The position numbers were made by a program, and so were the translations under genes. DNA of 64,000 bases. Source: Orobanche coerulescens (Eukaryota; Streptophyta; Magnoliopsida; Lamiales; Orobanchaceae). Where the stretch lies: positions 108,245,170-108,309,169 of the forward strand of contig CM065801.1 in NCBI GenBank assembly GCA_033398695.1. The letters are read 5' to 3'. A model generated the notes under the pieces. It did not search any database and was not told the DNA's origin. It saw nothing but the letters and a program-made list of their open reading frames with translations. Numbering within the stretch: position 1 is the stretch's first letter; every line of letters begins with the position of its first letter. This document shows, in pieces, positions 45,591 through 57,303 of the stretch.

Positions 45591-46640
45591 TTTTTCTAGT
45601 AGTGTTTGATATAGAATGTCGGATATCGAGGGTAGTTATTGTGATGACATGAGTATCGGGATAAAAGTTTATTGGTATTGAATGGACGGTACCTTATTTG
45701 AGATTATTCGTATAACTATGTATTCGTTGAGGGATGATGATCCCAGGGCTGATTGTATTGAGATCTTTGATCGCATTGATCGTTAATTGGGGATGATGAC
45801 ACCAGGATTGTTGTTTTGGATATTGATTAGTCGTGTCAACTTTTCATTGTCAAACTGTATTTGTTCACTTTGGTGAGTCTCTTGATCCTTATTGGATATG
45901 TGATTCTTTGAGTTTCGTTGTCATGTTGCATCGTGACATACCTAGAGTCATATCTGTGTTCCGATTGGTTATTATGTAGGATTTTTAGCTGGGCACACGA
46001 TAGTCATACATTGATGTTTTCGTATTGGACTGTGCACACGAGACGTAGTTCGTGAGGCTAATTAGGTATATGTTCCACGTATATCCTGGATTCCGTATAC
46101 GGGGTGGACATGTGCACGGACACATTTTCGGATCGAGAGTCCTGTGATGTCTATCTTTGAGTCATATTGATTGGTCGTTCATCCTCCATTTGTGGCAGGG
46201 TATGTTCAACAGTTTGCGACTGGTTGTTCATACGCCTGAGGGGTATGTTCGACAGTCGGGATTATTTCTTGGTGATCCTTTATTGATCGTGTTTGGAGTT
46301 TACCATGTTGAGGGTATTCTCGGTTACTGTTGATCCATTATTGGTCGTATTGGAATTTATCATTTCGATGATATTCTCGATTGATTTATTGGTTGATCAT
46401 CGTTATAGATCGTAAGAGCATTCGGATTGTACGTCGATGTTTCGGGACTTGTTGTCATTGTTTTGTGGTAGTTGATCTACAGATATATTGTGTGTTATTG
46501 GTTTTTATCCTGATTGAGATTTGACGGTGCAATCCGACGGGCAGGATTTGGCACGGATGATTATTCCGCACTTATGAGTTGCGATGATGTTTTAAGGATT
46601 CTTGGTACTGTTTGAATACATCACAGGTGGTTGTAGTTGA

Positions 46641-47176
46641 GTTCATTTCGTCATTTGAGAATGTTCTTAAACATATCAACTCTTATGCTGATACTCGTCA
46701 TTGATCTTTGAAATTCGAAGTGGGAGACCATGTCCTACTTGAGGTGTCGCCAACCAAAGGAGTTTTTCCGCTTCGGGAGAGGGGTAAGCTTATTCCGTGA
46801 TATATCGGGCCATTTGAAATTCTGGACAGGGTTAAAGATTTATCTTATCGCTTGGCGTTGCCTCCAGCTTTGAGTCATGACCATAGCATTTTCATAATTC
46901 TCAGTTGAGGAAGTACATGCCGGATCCAAGTCATATTATTGACTATAATGAAATTGACGTAACCGAGGATGTTAATTTTCTGGAGAGGCCGGTGAAGATC
47001 CTTGAACGTCGTGAGAAGTAACTTAGGCACAAAGCCATCCCATTGGTTAAAATGCAGTGGTGGAGACATGAGGTCGAGGAGGCGACTTGGGAGACGGAAG
47101 AGAAGATGCGATCAGAATTTCCCGAGCTTTTTATTTCTTAAGTTTCTGGACGAAACTTCTTTTTAGAGGGGGAGAA
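46641..47176 (+). pseudogene. 3' end of gypsy pol (integrase C-terminus) and polypurine tract, unit 2
   Basis: Same content as 33741-34265. It preserves FEVGDHVLLEVSPTKGVF and, near the end, an intact TWETEEKMRSEFPELF where unit 1 has two stops. Stops remain in the ADTRH*S and LIP*YIG positions, shared with unit 1, so these mutations predate the duplication. Another stop follows VREK at about 47020. The purine tract 47160-47176 runs into LTR A3. Confidence 0.85.
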
Positions 47177-48838
47177 TGTAATACCCGTACTTTTTATTGA
47201 CTGTTTGACCTTGCCGTTCTCCCTATTTCGTCGCTCTGTAATCTCTTTGTGATGTTGTCAATTTTAACCTAGAGTTTCGTACCTTGTTTGGATCATGATA
47301 GTGTGGTTTAGACCTTTCGGAAGTATCCTGGGTCATGGATATAGCGCACGCTAGGAGTACGCTAGCGCACTCTATTTGTGTTCAGTAGCGTGCACTAACA
47401 CCATCCGTAGCGCATGCTAACGAGTTGGGTTGGCAAGGGCAGTAAGGTTTTCAGACTCTTTGGACTATCAGATAACGTACGCTAGGCAGCGGCTAGTGCA
47501 CGCTATAAGTGTTGCGTAGCACACGCTAGGCAATATCAACAGTGCACGCTAAGGCTCGAGCTGGGCAGAGGACAGTAGGTTCTGAACTTCCATTTCTGGG
47601 CAACAACTACAAGGTAGCGCACGCTAACTCATGGATAGCGCATGCTACCGTAAAGCATTAACACATGCTACCATATATGTAGCGCACGCTAACTAGGCTG
47701 GCAGTAGCCACTGGACTACCGGGTGACCCACTAGCGCACGCTGATATTGATGCGTAGCGTGCGCTACACTGGGCACAGTATATATGGGACAGTCAACCCC
47801 CTGTACACCTCATTTCTCTCATTTCTCGCCCATTCGACAGGAGCAGTGGTTTTTGGGCGATTCGGAGCGTTTGGAGGCGATCTTTCTTCAGATATCATCA
47901 TCTTTGGTTGGATAACAAAGATTTCACAACATCTAATCCATTTCTATCTTCCAAATCAAGGTAAAAATCCTTAGAACCCTAATTTTGGGAATTTTGTGGT
48001 TTTTCTTAGATTCGTCCGATTTATCCGTGTTGGAGCTTGAGAACCTTGACATTATGAAGTATCTACCCTGTATACATTTTTTTCCTACGATTTTATGGAT
48101 TGTTTTGTACCTTGTTCGGATGTGAGAGGGTTTGGTGATTTTCCAACCTATAGATGTTTACCCTTGTAGTTTCGTGAATCGTAGGCGGGTTTTGGGATTT
48201 TCTTCGTGTGATTTAAGTATGGATTATTTATTATCGTATTCCTTGTTAATCGTTTAGGTGTCGGAAGTGCATTCTTGGACCTACCGAACTTATAATCTTT
48301 TCCGTTCGATTTCTCGATGACTCAATGGCAATTATATATTTATGATTATACGTTCTCGACTTTAAAAGTAAGATATATGAATGGCATGATTGTTTATATC
48401 CACTTTGCGATGGACCGACGGGTCTTCTGAGGGTTTCGTAGCCTCTGGTGTGATTCCATGGATAATATGAGTTAACCACTATGGGACGGACCGACGGGTC
48501 CTCTGAGGGTTCCGTAGCCTCTGGTGCAGTTCCACGGTTGATCATGTATGTATTGATGTGATGCTATGAGATTTAGTTATTCCAGAATACTAGTCATGAA
48601 ATGATGATTTGACGGTTACTTTACTTTATTGTCGAGAAGTCTTGTGTTTCATATTCGATATACTTGCACTAGCTATTCGATGGCTAACCCCTTTATGGGG
48701 GAAATACTTTTTATGTATTTCAGGTTCCAGGAGAGCGGACACACAGGTATCAGGTCGGCATGAAGATGATGGGCAAGCGTGATACTGTGTCTTATCTCCG
48801 GTTATATTTTGTGTTCCTTCTGGAATGGTTATTGATTA
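47177..48838 (+). mobile_element. Type-A gypsy LTR, copy A3, truncated by copia E
   Basis: Homologous to A1/A2 from TGTAATACCC. Includes the GGAGAGCGGACACACAGG block missing in A1. Palindrome array about 47338-47766; last copy TAGCGTGCGCTA 47755-47766, 12-bp gap, TATATAT 47779-47785. Cut at 48838 by the copia element; its remainder would lie beyond 64000. Confidence 0.92.
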
Positions 48839-50676
48839 TGTTGGGATTCCACAGAAAATAAACGCAGCGGAAGAATAAACGGAATCCCTAAGAGGATCGA
48901 TCAAGTAACGTATATACGAAAAGAAAAATACGAAGATCAAGGAATCAAAGTCCCATACCTATGATGTCTCTGAAAAAACTTCGTATGATGATGATGATGA
49001 TGAAGAAGAGCCCTTCGTTCCAAGCACCTAAAGCAAGATGCCTCTACTTCACACGCCGGAACTTGATGGAAAAATCGACAAGCTTCCTTTCTTCAAGAAT
49101 GCGGCTAGGGAAGCTTGTAGAAATTTTCTCTTTCAATGTATTCTTCTTATATCTTGTCTCTAATATCAAGATGAAGTTTTCAACCTTACACTCTCTCTCA
49201 AATTCGTGATTTTGAGTTCTTACAAGAAGAAGTTGTCCTCTCTTCTTTTTAAAGACTTTTATTTATAAAAAAATGAAAGTCTACCTTTAACACATGATTG
49301 AGGGTATCAAATACACCTCACATATGTCACCTAGTGACATAAAATAAGTATAAAATAGACAAGAGAGGGAGGGGGCGGCCTTAAGGGAAATTTCCAAGAA
49401 GACGGGTCGAATTTACTCGGTTCGTGTACTGGATGTTCGTCAAAATGAATCCCTCGTGTACCGGATGTTTGTCAAACGAATCCGTTTTATTTCCAATGTG
49501 TTTGGACTAATTAATTAATCCAATTAATTAATTATATCAAACACAAATATATATTTCTCTAAGAAATATAATTGATGAATTAAAGTAATCACCCAGTAAC
49601 CTACTTACAATTCATAAGACCGCTATTTGATTTATCCGATAAATCAAAATTAGATATCTAATATCTAATAATATAAGAGAGATTATTAATTCATATTTAT
49701 CCATCAATGATCCTATTGCGCGACTTCGTAGGTTCGTCTCAGCCGGCATTGGGAGGAACCAATGAGTGCGGGCAGCACTTAGCCAGCCTAGCGGGCCGCA
49801 CTGTAAACCCCGACTGAGAACGAATGAACGAATCACTCCAGAACCATTATGTCGTGAATACTATATATGTATATACCCTTCATCAGATGTCCCGGTCAAG
49901 TCTTCGGGTCACGGTAAAGTCAAACCCTACTGTTGACTAAACTCTATACATGTGTTAATGCAAATCAAGACCGACTGATTAATAGTGTATCTAATACGAC
50001 TATATCAGAATGCTTTGGCCAAAGACTTATGATCTTATTTGCCATTAACCGTATAGGATATTCGCCTGCTCACTAATAGGAGATAGAATCCTTTCTTGGC
50101 GTCTGACAAAGGCGCTACACCGTATAGTCCGCACTTCGAGGTCGACTCAGCAATTAAGCAAATGAGTCTAACTACTCTAATGACAAACTAAACATCACAG
50201 GCACATCTTCTACTGAACCCTCAAGTCAAAGGTCCACGTATACTATCACAACCTTTTGATTCGTCATCGACTCTCCGAGAGTGAATACCGTGTGACTGAA
50301 TCGAGTATGAGTCGTGTTCGAGTATACTGGTCCCACCAATATACTTAGAACTATGCTATCAAGACGTGCACACATCCTAGCATCAGTTATACAAGTCTTA
50401 TTAAAACTTAATGTCCTGTTAAGTTTTATCGACTTGCGAACTAGTTAAGCATTCGAGCTCTAAACACTTCTAGTGCCTATCTCCTTATCTCCATAAGGAG
50501 TAGAATGTTCACTCTCAAATGCAAGGACTATTATTCTATATACCAAATCACAATGCCAGTGATATACAATAATATAGAAATAATAATTGCCTTATTAAAT
50601 ATAAAATTCATAATTACAATACAATTTCTCTCACTCTCTCATCCTCTGAGTGGCATTCGAGGTCATATTCCTAACA
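48839..50676 (-). mobile_element. 3' LTR of copia E
   Basis: 1,838 bp; 5' end TGTTAGGAATATGACC (minus) at 50676, 3' end TGGAATCCCAACA at 48839. On the minus strand it directly follows CAAGTGGGAGAT, a typical copia polypurine tract. No gene inside. Confidence 0.93.
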
Positions 50677-50691
50677 ATCTCCCACTTGCAC

Positions 50692-53142
50692 TCAATGCCA
50701 CAAACTATGGTATCTAATACATATACTCTCCAGATGTCTCTCTAAGACCTTCTGAGATAGTGGCTTGGTAAGCGGATCAGCAACGTTATTTGCTGTGTCT
50801 ACTCTCTGCAGTGTAACATTCCCATCCCGAACCATTTCTCTAACAAAATGATATTTTCTCGCAATATGTTTGGTATTGTGGTGAGCCCTAGGCTCCTTAG
50901 CCTGTGCAACAGCTCCGTCGTTGTCACAAAACAGTGTCACGGGCTTCTCTGCGTTAGGAACCACTTGAAGTTCCTCAGTGAACTTCTTTATCTAAAAAGC
51001 TTCTTTAGCAGCCTCCGTGGCTGCTTGATATTCGGCTTGACATGTAGAGATAGCAGTCGAACTTTGCTTGGCACTTCTCCAAGAAACTGCCCCACCATTC
51101 AGAGTAAAGATATACCCTGATGTGGACATCTGAGCATCCATGTCCCCCGAAAAATCTGAGTCTGTATAACCCATCACTCTTAGTTCTCCACCGCCGTATG
51201 TAAGAACCAAGTCTTTAGTCCTCCTTAGGTACTTAAGAATGTTCTTTACAGCAGTCCAATGTTCCTGCCCTGAATTTGACTGAAACCGACTTACTACACT
51301 CACAGCATAGGCAATGTCTGGTCTAGTGTAAATCATTGCATACATAAGGCTACCTACTGCCGAAGCATAAGGTACCTTGCTCATTTCCTTTCTATCTTCC
51401 TCACTTTGAGGACACATCTCTAAGAAAAGTTTTGCACCATGTTGTATAGGTAGAAACCCTCTTTTAGAATCTTCCATCCTAAATCACTTCAGGATCTTTT
51501 CTATGTAGAGGGCTTGGGAAAGACCTAACATTCTTTTTGCTCTATCCCGGTAGAGACGAATACCCAGAATATAGGTAGCTTCTCCCAAGTCTTTCATTGA
51601 GAACTCTTTAGAAATCCAAGCTTTCACAGAACTGAGCATTCCTACATCGTTTCCTATAAGTAGAATGTCATCTACATATAGTATTAAGAACGCAATTTTG
51701 CTCCCACTAACCTTCTTGTAAATACAGCGCTCTTCTTCGTTTTGGACAAAATCAAACTCTTTGACTGTCTCGTTAAAACGAAGATTCCAACTCCGTGAAG
51801 CTTGCTTCAGTCCATAAATGGCACGCTGAAGTTTGCATACTTTATGAATATTGGTTTGAGATATGAATCCCTTAGGCTGTTCCATATAAATCTCCTCCTC
51901 GAGGAATCCATTTAGGAATGCCGTTTTAACATCCATTTGCCATATTTCATAATCTAAGTGGGCTGCTATAGCAAGCATCATGCGAATAGACTTAATCATA
52001 GCTACAGGCGAGAAGGTCTCGAAGTAATCGATTCCTTCTCTTTGGGAATAACCCTTTGCCATAAGCCTGGCCTTATAGGTATCAACCTTGCCATCTCCAT
52101 CAGTCTTTCTCTTATAGATCCATTTGTTTCCAATAGGCACTATGCCTTTAGGACGATCTACTAAAGTCCAGACCTGATTAGCATGCATTGAGTCTATCTC
52201 AGCTTCCATAGCTTCTTGCCACTTGGTGGAGTCAACGTCTACCATCGCTTGGTCGTATGTATAAGGATCATTCTCTTGACTACTTTCTGTCATCTCATGG
52301 TCACCCAGTTCCTCTTGATGCAGATAGCCATACCTCTCAGGTAATTGAGAAATTCTACTAGACTTGCGAGGTTGTATTTGTATTTCAGAAGGTTCGGTTC
52401 TTATATATTGCATAGGTGTCTCATTTGGTGTTTCTTTTATTTCTTCCAAAGAAATATTTCTACCTGCCCCTCCTTCCTGAATAAACTGATCTTCGAGGAA
52501 GTGTGCTTGTATAGCAACGATGATCCTATGATCTTCGTGCATGTAGAATAGATATCCCATGGAATCCCCTGGATATCCTATGAAACGACCTTTCACAGAC
52601 CTAGTTTCCAATTTCCCTACTTTAGTCTTCTTGACATAAGCAGGGCATCCCCAAATCCTAATGTGATTAAGACTTGGTTTCCTACCTCTCCACATCTCAT
52701 GGGGAGTCTTAGGAATGGATTTGGAAGGACATCTGTTCAAGATATGCGCAGCAGTAAGGAGCGCGTAACCCCACAGATAAATCGGTAGATCAGTATAGTT
52801 AAGCATGGAGCGAACCATGTCCAACAAGGTTCGGTTCCTTCTTTCTGATACACCATTTAATTGTGGAGTAGCTGGAGGAGTGAATTGTGACACTATTCCT
52901 AGTTCTTTTAAGAACTCATCAAATTCGGTACTCATGTACTCACCACCCGATCCGACCGAAGAGTCATAACACGTTTACATGTTTGATTTTAAACTAGGGC
53001 TTTAAATTCATTGAATTTATAAAAAGCATCAGACATATGTTTAATTAAGTACACGAATCCATACCGTATGGTCATCGGTGAATGTAATGAAATCGAAAGC
53101 CGTCTCGTGCCACTTCAAAGGGCCATGAGGCGTCGATATGGA
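50692..53142 (-). pseudogene. Copia E pol: integrase, reverse transcriptase, RNase H
   Basis: The integrase N-terminal half (53142-52936) is badly decayed. From 52935 the frame is open: [16 protein letters not shown] and WGYALLTAAHILNRCPS of integrase, then the RT start at NKWIYKRKTDGDGKVDTYKA, QMDVKTAFLNGFLEEEIYM, IYGLKQASRSWN and catalytic YVDDILLIGND at about 51666-51685, then DLGEATYILGI. After a TGA at about 51481 the same frame continues as RNase H/connection: GSLMYAMIYTRPDIAYAV, YTDSDFSGD and STCQAEYQAATEAAKEAF. A TAG follows at about 50989, then HIARKYHFVREMV, with the normal stop at 50692. This resembles Ty1/copia pol in gag-PR-IN-RT-RH order. The two stops after 52935 are single-base changes, so the element decayed only recently. 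Confidence 0.92.
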
Positions 53143-54605
53143 TCAATCCAAGTTTTCAAAGACTCTTTCAAAAGTCCCTGCGAAGGGTAACTTAGTCATT
53201 TTGCCTTGAAGGCAAGATTCACAAGTTGGATAGGGATCTGATCCCAATGGACCCGTAAGCCCATCTTTATCCATTTTATGAACCTTGGTCTGACCGATAT
53301 GACCAAGTCTAAGATGCCACTTAAGTGCTTGGTTCGTTTCATCCCTACCACGCTTCCTAGTTATAGTGTTCACAATTGTCTTATTCTTTAAATTTAAATG
53401 GTATAAACCATTTAATAATGTAGCAGTACCAACCAATTTATTTCTGAAATAAATACGACAGGACCCATCTCCAATAAAGAAGTGAAATCCCTTTCGGTCC
53501 ATGACCGGAATTGATACAATATTCTTGTGCCCCTTGGGCAAAACAAGTACATCATCTAAAGTGAGAATAAAACTAGATTCTAAATCCAACATAAGGGATC
53601 CGATATCAGAAGCCTCGACACTATGCCCACTTCCGACGGTGACCATCACCTCCCCTGAATCCAGCTTCCTACTTCGTTCCAGATCCTGATTCATTGTACA
53701 AATGTGAGAACTCGCACCGGAATCAAGTATCCAAGAAGTAAAATATACAGTTACAGAACAATTTGTTTCTAAAACCAGTAGTTCCATACCTGAAGGCGCA
53801 TTACGGTCAAGTTTTGGACAATACCTCTTCCAGTGGCCTAGCTCACCACAGTTGAGGCAGACATCTGTTTTCTTGGCCCCTTTGCTCTTTTGAACCATTG
53901 GGGCCTTGCCCCTTCCCTTGTCGATCTTGGCTATCGGACCTAACTGCTTCTTGTTCTTTTTCTTCTTATTCTTGGACTTCCAAGTCTTAGAAGAAATCAC
54001 AAGTGCAGCTTCCTTTCCCTTTGTCTTCATCTGAGACTGGGCAGTCGTCAGTTTGTTCATTAGCCCAGCTAAGTTACATGCAATCTCATTGCAGTTGAAG
54101 TTCATGACAAATTAGGAAAAGGAGTCAGGAAGTGACTGCAGGATAAGGTCAGTTTGGAGAGATGCATGCATCTGAAAATCAAGAGCTTCCAATCTCTCAA
54201 TCATCGAGATCATCTTGAGGACATGGTCCCCAACCCTCTCTCCTTCCTTCATCCTGGCGCCGAATAATTGCTTTGATATCTCATATCTAGCAGTTCGGCT
54301 ATGCTCTCCATAGAGCTCAGCCAGGTGCGCTAAGATGGCTCGTGAAGACGTCATCTTTTCATGGGCACGTTGAAGCTCATTGGTCATTGAGCCTAACATG
54401 TACCCTCACACTCTTATGTCGTCTTTTACCCATTTCTCATGGGCATCGACATCTTCCTGATTGGCTCGGGTTCTTGCAGGAGCCGGGATGTCCGCCTCAA
54501 GACGTATCCCAAAGATTTCCATAGTTAGGACAATCCTCAAGTTCCGGCCACCCACATAGTTCGGACTATCAGACGTTATTTTCAAGTAGTATAGCGAGTG
54601 GGTTC
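53143..54605 (-). pseudogene. Copia E gag and protease
   Basis: From about 54605: SPNYVGGRNLRIVLTMEIFG and ADIPAPARTRANQED, a copia gag N-terminus, with a stop near 54405. Then MLGSMTNELQRAHEKM to PDSFS (UBN2-type gag core), a TAA at 54112 and, in the same frame, MNFNCNEIACNLAGL. A lysine-rich linker leads to the CCHC zinc knuckle CLNCGELGHWKRYC (about 53820-53860). The aspartic protease motif WILDSGASSH and the pre-integrase HLRLGHIG follow, with CESCLQGKM near the end. The frame fails after 53143. Gag and pol are in one frame as in most copia elements. Start codon not determined. Confidence 0.9.
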
Positions 54606-55895
54606 ATTTTCATATTGAGAGTTTTGTTAACTGCAGAGAATAATTTGAGATTCGTTAGTGATTGTTTAATTATGATCCGAGTAAAGAATTTAAGGACTTT
54701 CTTTATTCATAACTCGACTCCCACTATTTTATCGGCATTTACACACTCCCATGTTAAATCCGGAAGTCTAGGGTGACTTCATAGTGGTGATCGATTTCTT
54801 TACAAAGTTTAATAGAGGGCAACCCATACGGTTTATATTCTATTATTCTTTATAAAGTGGTGTCTAATACCAACCCATCTAATGGATGATTCGATCTTCT
54901 TTTACCCCTATTTCACTTGCCCTCAACCCATTCGGTTTCTATGGCTCGCTGAACTATCTAAGTTTAAACCGTCAACTCCTATTAGTCTGACAATTGAATC
55001 TTACCCGGCAACCCATACGGTTTATAGGGGTTTGATTTGTCACAACCAAAGGCATCTAATGCACTCTAGGAATTTATCAACTTTCCCCAAAAATATTACC
55101 CCAACATACTCGGAAGAATAATATTCCGGTTTAGATTTCAATTTTCCATGAGTTTGACGGAGGGTAGGAAACCTCGTAACCTTTATAACTTAGTGTTTGT
55201 AAGTGGGAGTATTAACGCGATTATATGTTACGCTTTGCACATTAATCCGTTTATAAGCGCGGTTTGTGGTTTGTCAATCATTCAAAATGAAAAACAATAA
55301 ATAGCAACCTAGTTACTACCAACATATAGCTCATGGACTTTTTTCTAAGTATTGGGCCAAGCCAAATAAAGAAAGAAAAAATACAGTATTGATTCTTCGT
55401 CTTCTAGTCGGTCGTCTTCGGTCTTCGTCATAGCCATGTGAATAATTACATCATTGAACAATACGTCCTATTATACATATTTTCTAGTAAAAATAAATAG
55501 GCTCAAAATGGCCTTTACAGCCATATCGAATCGAACAAATCAACAACTAAGTCCACGAGCTATATCACCATCACATAAGGCATTCCATACAACATGTAAC
55601 GGTAAATGAAATTAAATAATCAATTAATATATTAATCCAATTAATATAAAAATTAATCTATTTAATTTCTACAATATTAATCAAATTAATATTTATAATC
55701 GTCATTTTAATCCGTTCAAAGTAATCCGGCCAAAACAATATTCTCGTCTAATAATTTCCCTTAATAAAAAGATATTCCAAATATTTTATTAAATCCAATT
55801 AAATCCAATTTAAATTTCGTAAATTATTACAACGAAATATAAACACAAAAATGGAGTCCCGTAAAATCCGGTATCAGGCCCAGCCCACAGCCCGA
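54606..55895 (-). other. Leader of copia E, proximal part
   Basis: AT-rich non-coding sequence. Repeats of CCAACCCAT(A/C)CGGTTT-type words at about 54822, 54915 and 55010 suggest an old internal duplication. Ends at the TSD CCCGA (55891-55895) of element F. Confidence 0.6.
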
Positions 55896-57303
55896 TGTTG
55901 GAAAGTAAAACGCAGTGGAAGCGAAGTTTGATAAAGTTGATAATAGCGTTTTACGCATCTACGAGCATTAGATCTATTTAGGCATGCTAATTAATTAATT
56001 ACTAAGATTAATAAGCAATTTAAATATTATTTATTATTTATTAATTAAATATGTTGATTAATTAAAATATCCTAATCTAGATGCAAGATCATAGGATATT
56101 ACCTTTTGAAGCGCGTTGGTTACTTCCTTCTTGATCGCCTTGTATTTCTACCTTCAGATCTTCTAGAGTATGATCCGCCTTGAAACGGACGTTGTGTGGG
56201 CAACGAGCTACCGGATCTTGCTTGGACACCTTATGGATCGGCCGAATTCTTATGCCTCACAACTCTCGATTTTCTTTTCTTCAAGTAATTCCGATATGTA
56301 GCAAGAATTAAAGTGTTATCTCAATTGTGGAATCAAAGACACAAGTCAAGATCCACAATTAAACACTTAGAAGAAAAATCGAAATTCCTTGTGCAAGTAT
56401 GTGATAAAATCGGCCAAGCCCCATAATGTCCTATTTATAGGCTCTTGGACTACTACTAGGGATCTAAAGGAGGATTATGGAAGGACTCCCAATTAATTCA
56501 TCTTACCTTATTAGGACTCTTCCTAATATATGATGAATCAATTAATATCAACTTAGTCCACTAAAAAGTTGATATTGCACTTCCTATCAAAATCCCAAAT
56601 TACGAAATTGGGCTCCTTATTAAATATATTATTTCCCGTGTTTAAGATATCGAATGTCCATTAATTAATTATAAGCTAATGACCTTTAATTAATTAATAT
56701 CTTATCCAAGAGTAGTACCTACTCGAACCTTATTATTATATCGGAATTAAATCCACCTGCAGGTTTAATATAATAATCATTATCGAGCTCCTCAAGGGGA
56801 CATCATCAACCCGCACGAGTCGGGACACGATTTCTAGTAATAATAATAATTGTCGTATAAACAATATTATTGCCCAAGATACGAGGCTTATTGAGTCGAT
56901 CATTTTGACTCTCACCTATGGTAAATCAAAGCAATAATTATTATAAATACACAATTAAATATTATATACTTAGAATTAAGAAATAATAATTATCCGAGAT
57001 TTACGTTCTTCTTACAGTCAGTACAGAAGACACTATCTCACCTCGATCCTGTTCAACGTATACAAATACGCTAATATATGCTAATAGTCAAGACCAACTA
57101 CTCTCAAGCATACACTACAACCCTTTATATAATTTGTCTAATAATTATATAGGTTGTGAACTATTATATTATTTTATAAGGCACCGATAATGTGATCTTC
57201 CGTGTGACACCAACACACCACATTATCTACAATATAAAATAATTAGACATTTCATTTGCATAACCATAACGTGAATTAATATGCAAATCATGTGATTAAG
57301 TGT
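55896..57303 (-). mobile_element. 3' LTR of copia F, 5' end deleted
   Basis: Collinear with 61744-63145 of the intact LTR up to ATTAAGTGT, then changes abruptly to RT coding sequence. The remaining part differs from the 5' LTR by only scattered bases and small indels, for example at about 57113. Confidence 0.93.

Larger units (their letters stand above)
39410..45604 (+). mobile_element. CACTA transposon with captured gene fragments, TSD TTT
   Basis: The left end CACTAGTGGAAAAA and the right end, in reverse complement CACTACTAGAAAAA, are En/Spm-type terminal inverted repeats. The 3-bp TSD TTT is at 39407-39409 and 45605-45607. Subterminal repeats built on AAATCGGTTAA or CATCGGTTAATAA occupy both ends. 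The 6.2 kb between contains no recognisable CACTA transposase but several plant gene fragments in plus orientation, so this is a non-autonomous element that has duplicated host sequence. Strand is nominal. Confidence 0.92.
36748..46640 (+). mobile_element. Type-B LTR segment, unit 2, interrupted by CACTA
   Basis: Runs from TGTAATATACATATCC to 39409 and resumes at 45605, fusing into pol near 46640. Palindrome array about 37064-37566; last copy TAGTGCACTATA at 37555-37566, then 11 bp, then TATAAGTA at 37578-37585. The right border is approximate. Confidence 0.75.
23537..48838 (+). mobile_element. Tandem gypsy array LTR-int-LTR-int-LTR
   Basis: Three type-A LTRs (23537-25306, 34266-36201, 47177-48838) in direct orientation are separated by two internal regions of the same composition: PBS, gag start, polypurine tract, type-B LTR segment, pol 3' end, polypurine tract. 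Subtracting the Tat-like insertion, unit 1 is 6,335 bp. Subtracting the CACTA, the 206-bp duplication and the indels between LTRs, unit 2 comes to about the same size. The array cuts the Helitron RPA gene on the left, and copia E cuts A3 on the right. Unequal recombination between LTRs of one chimeric element explains it most simply. Confidence 0.85.
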
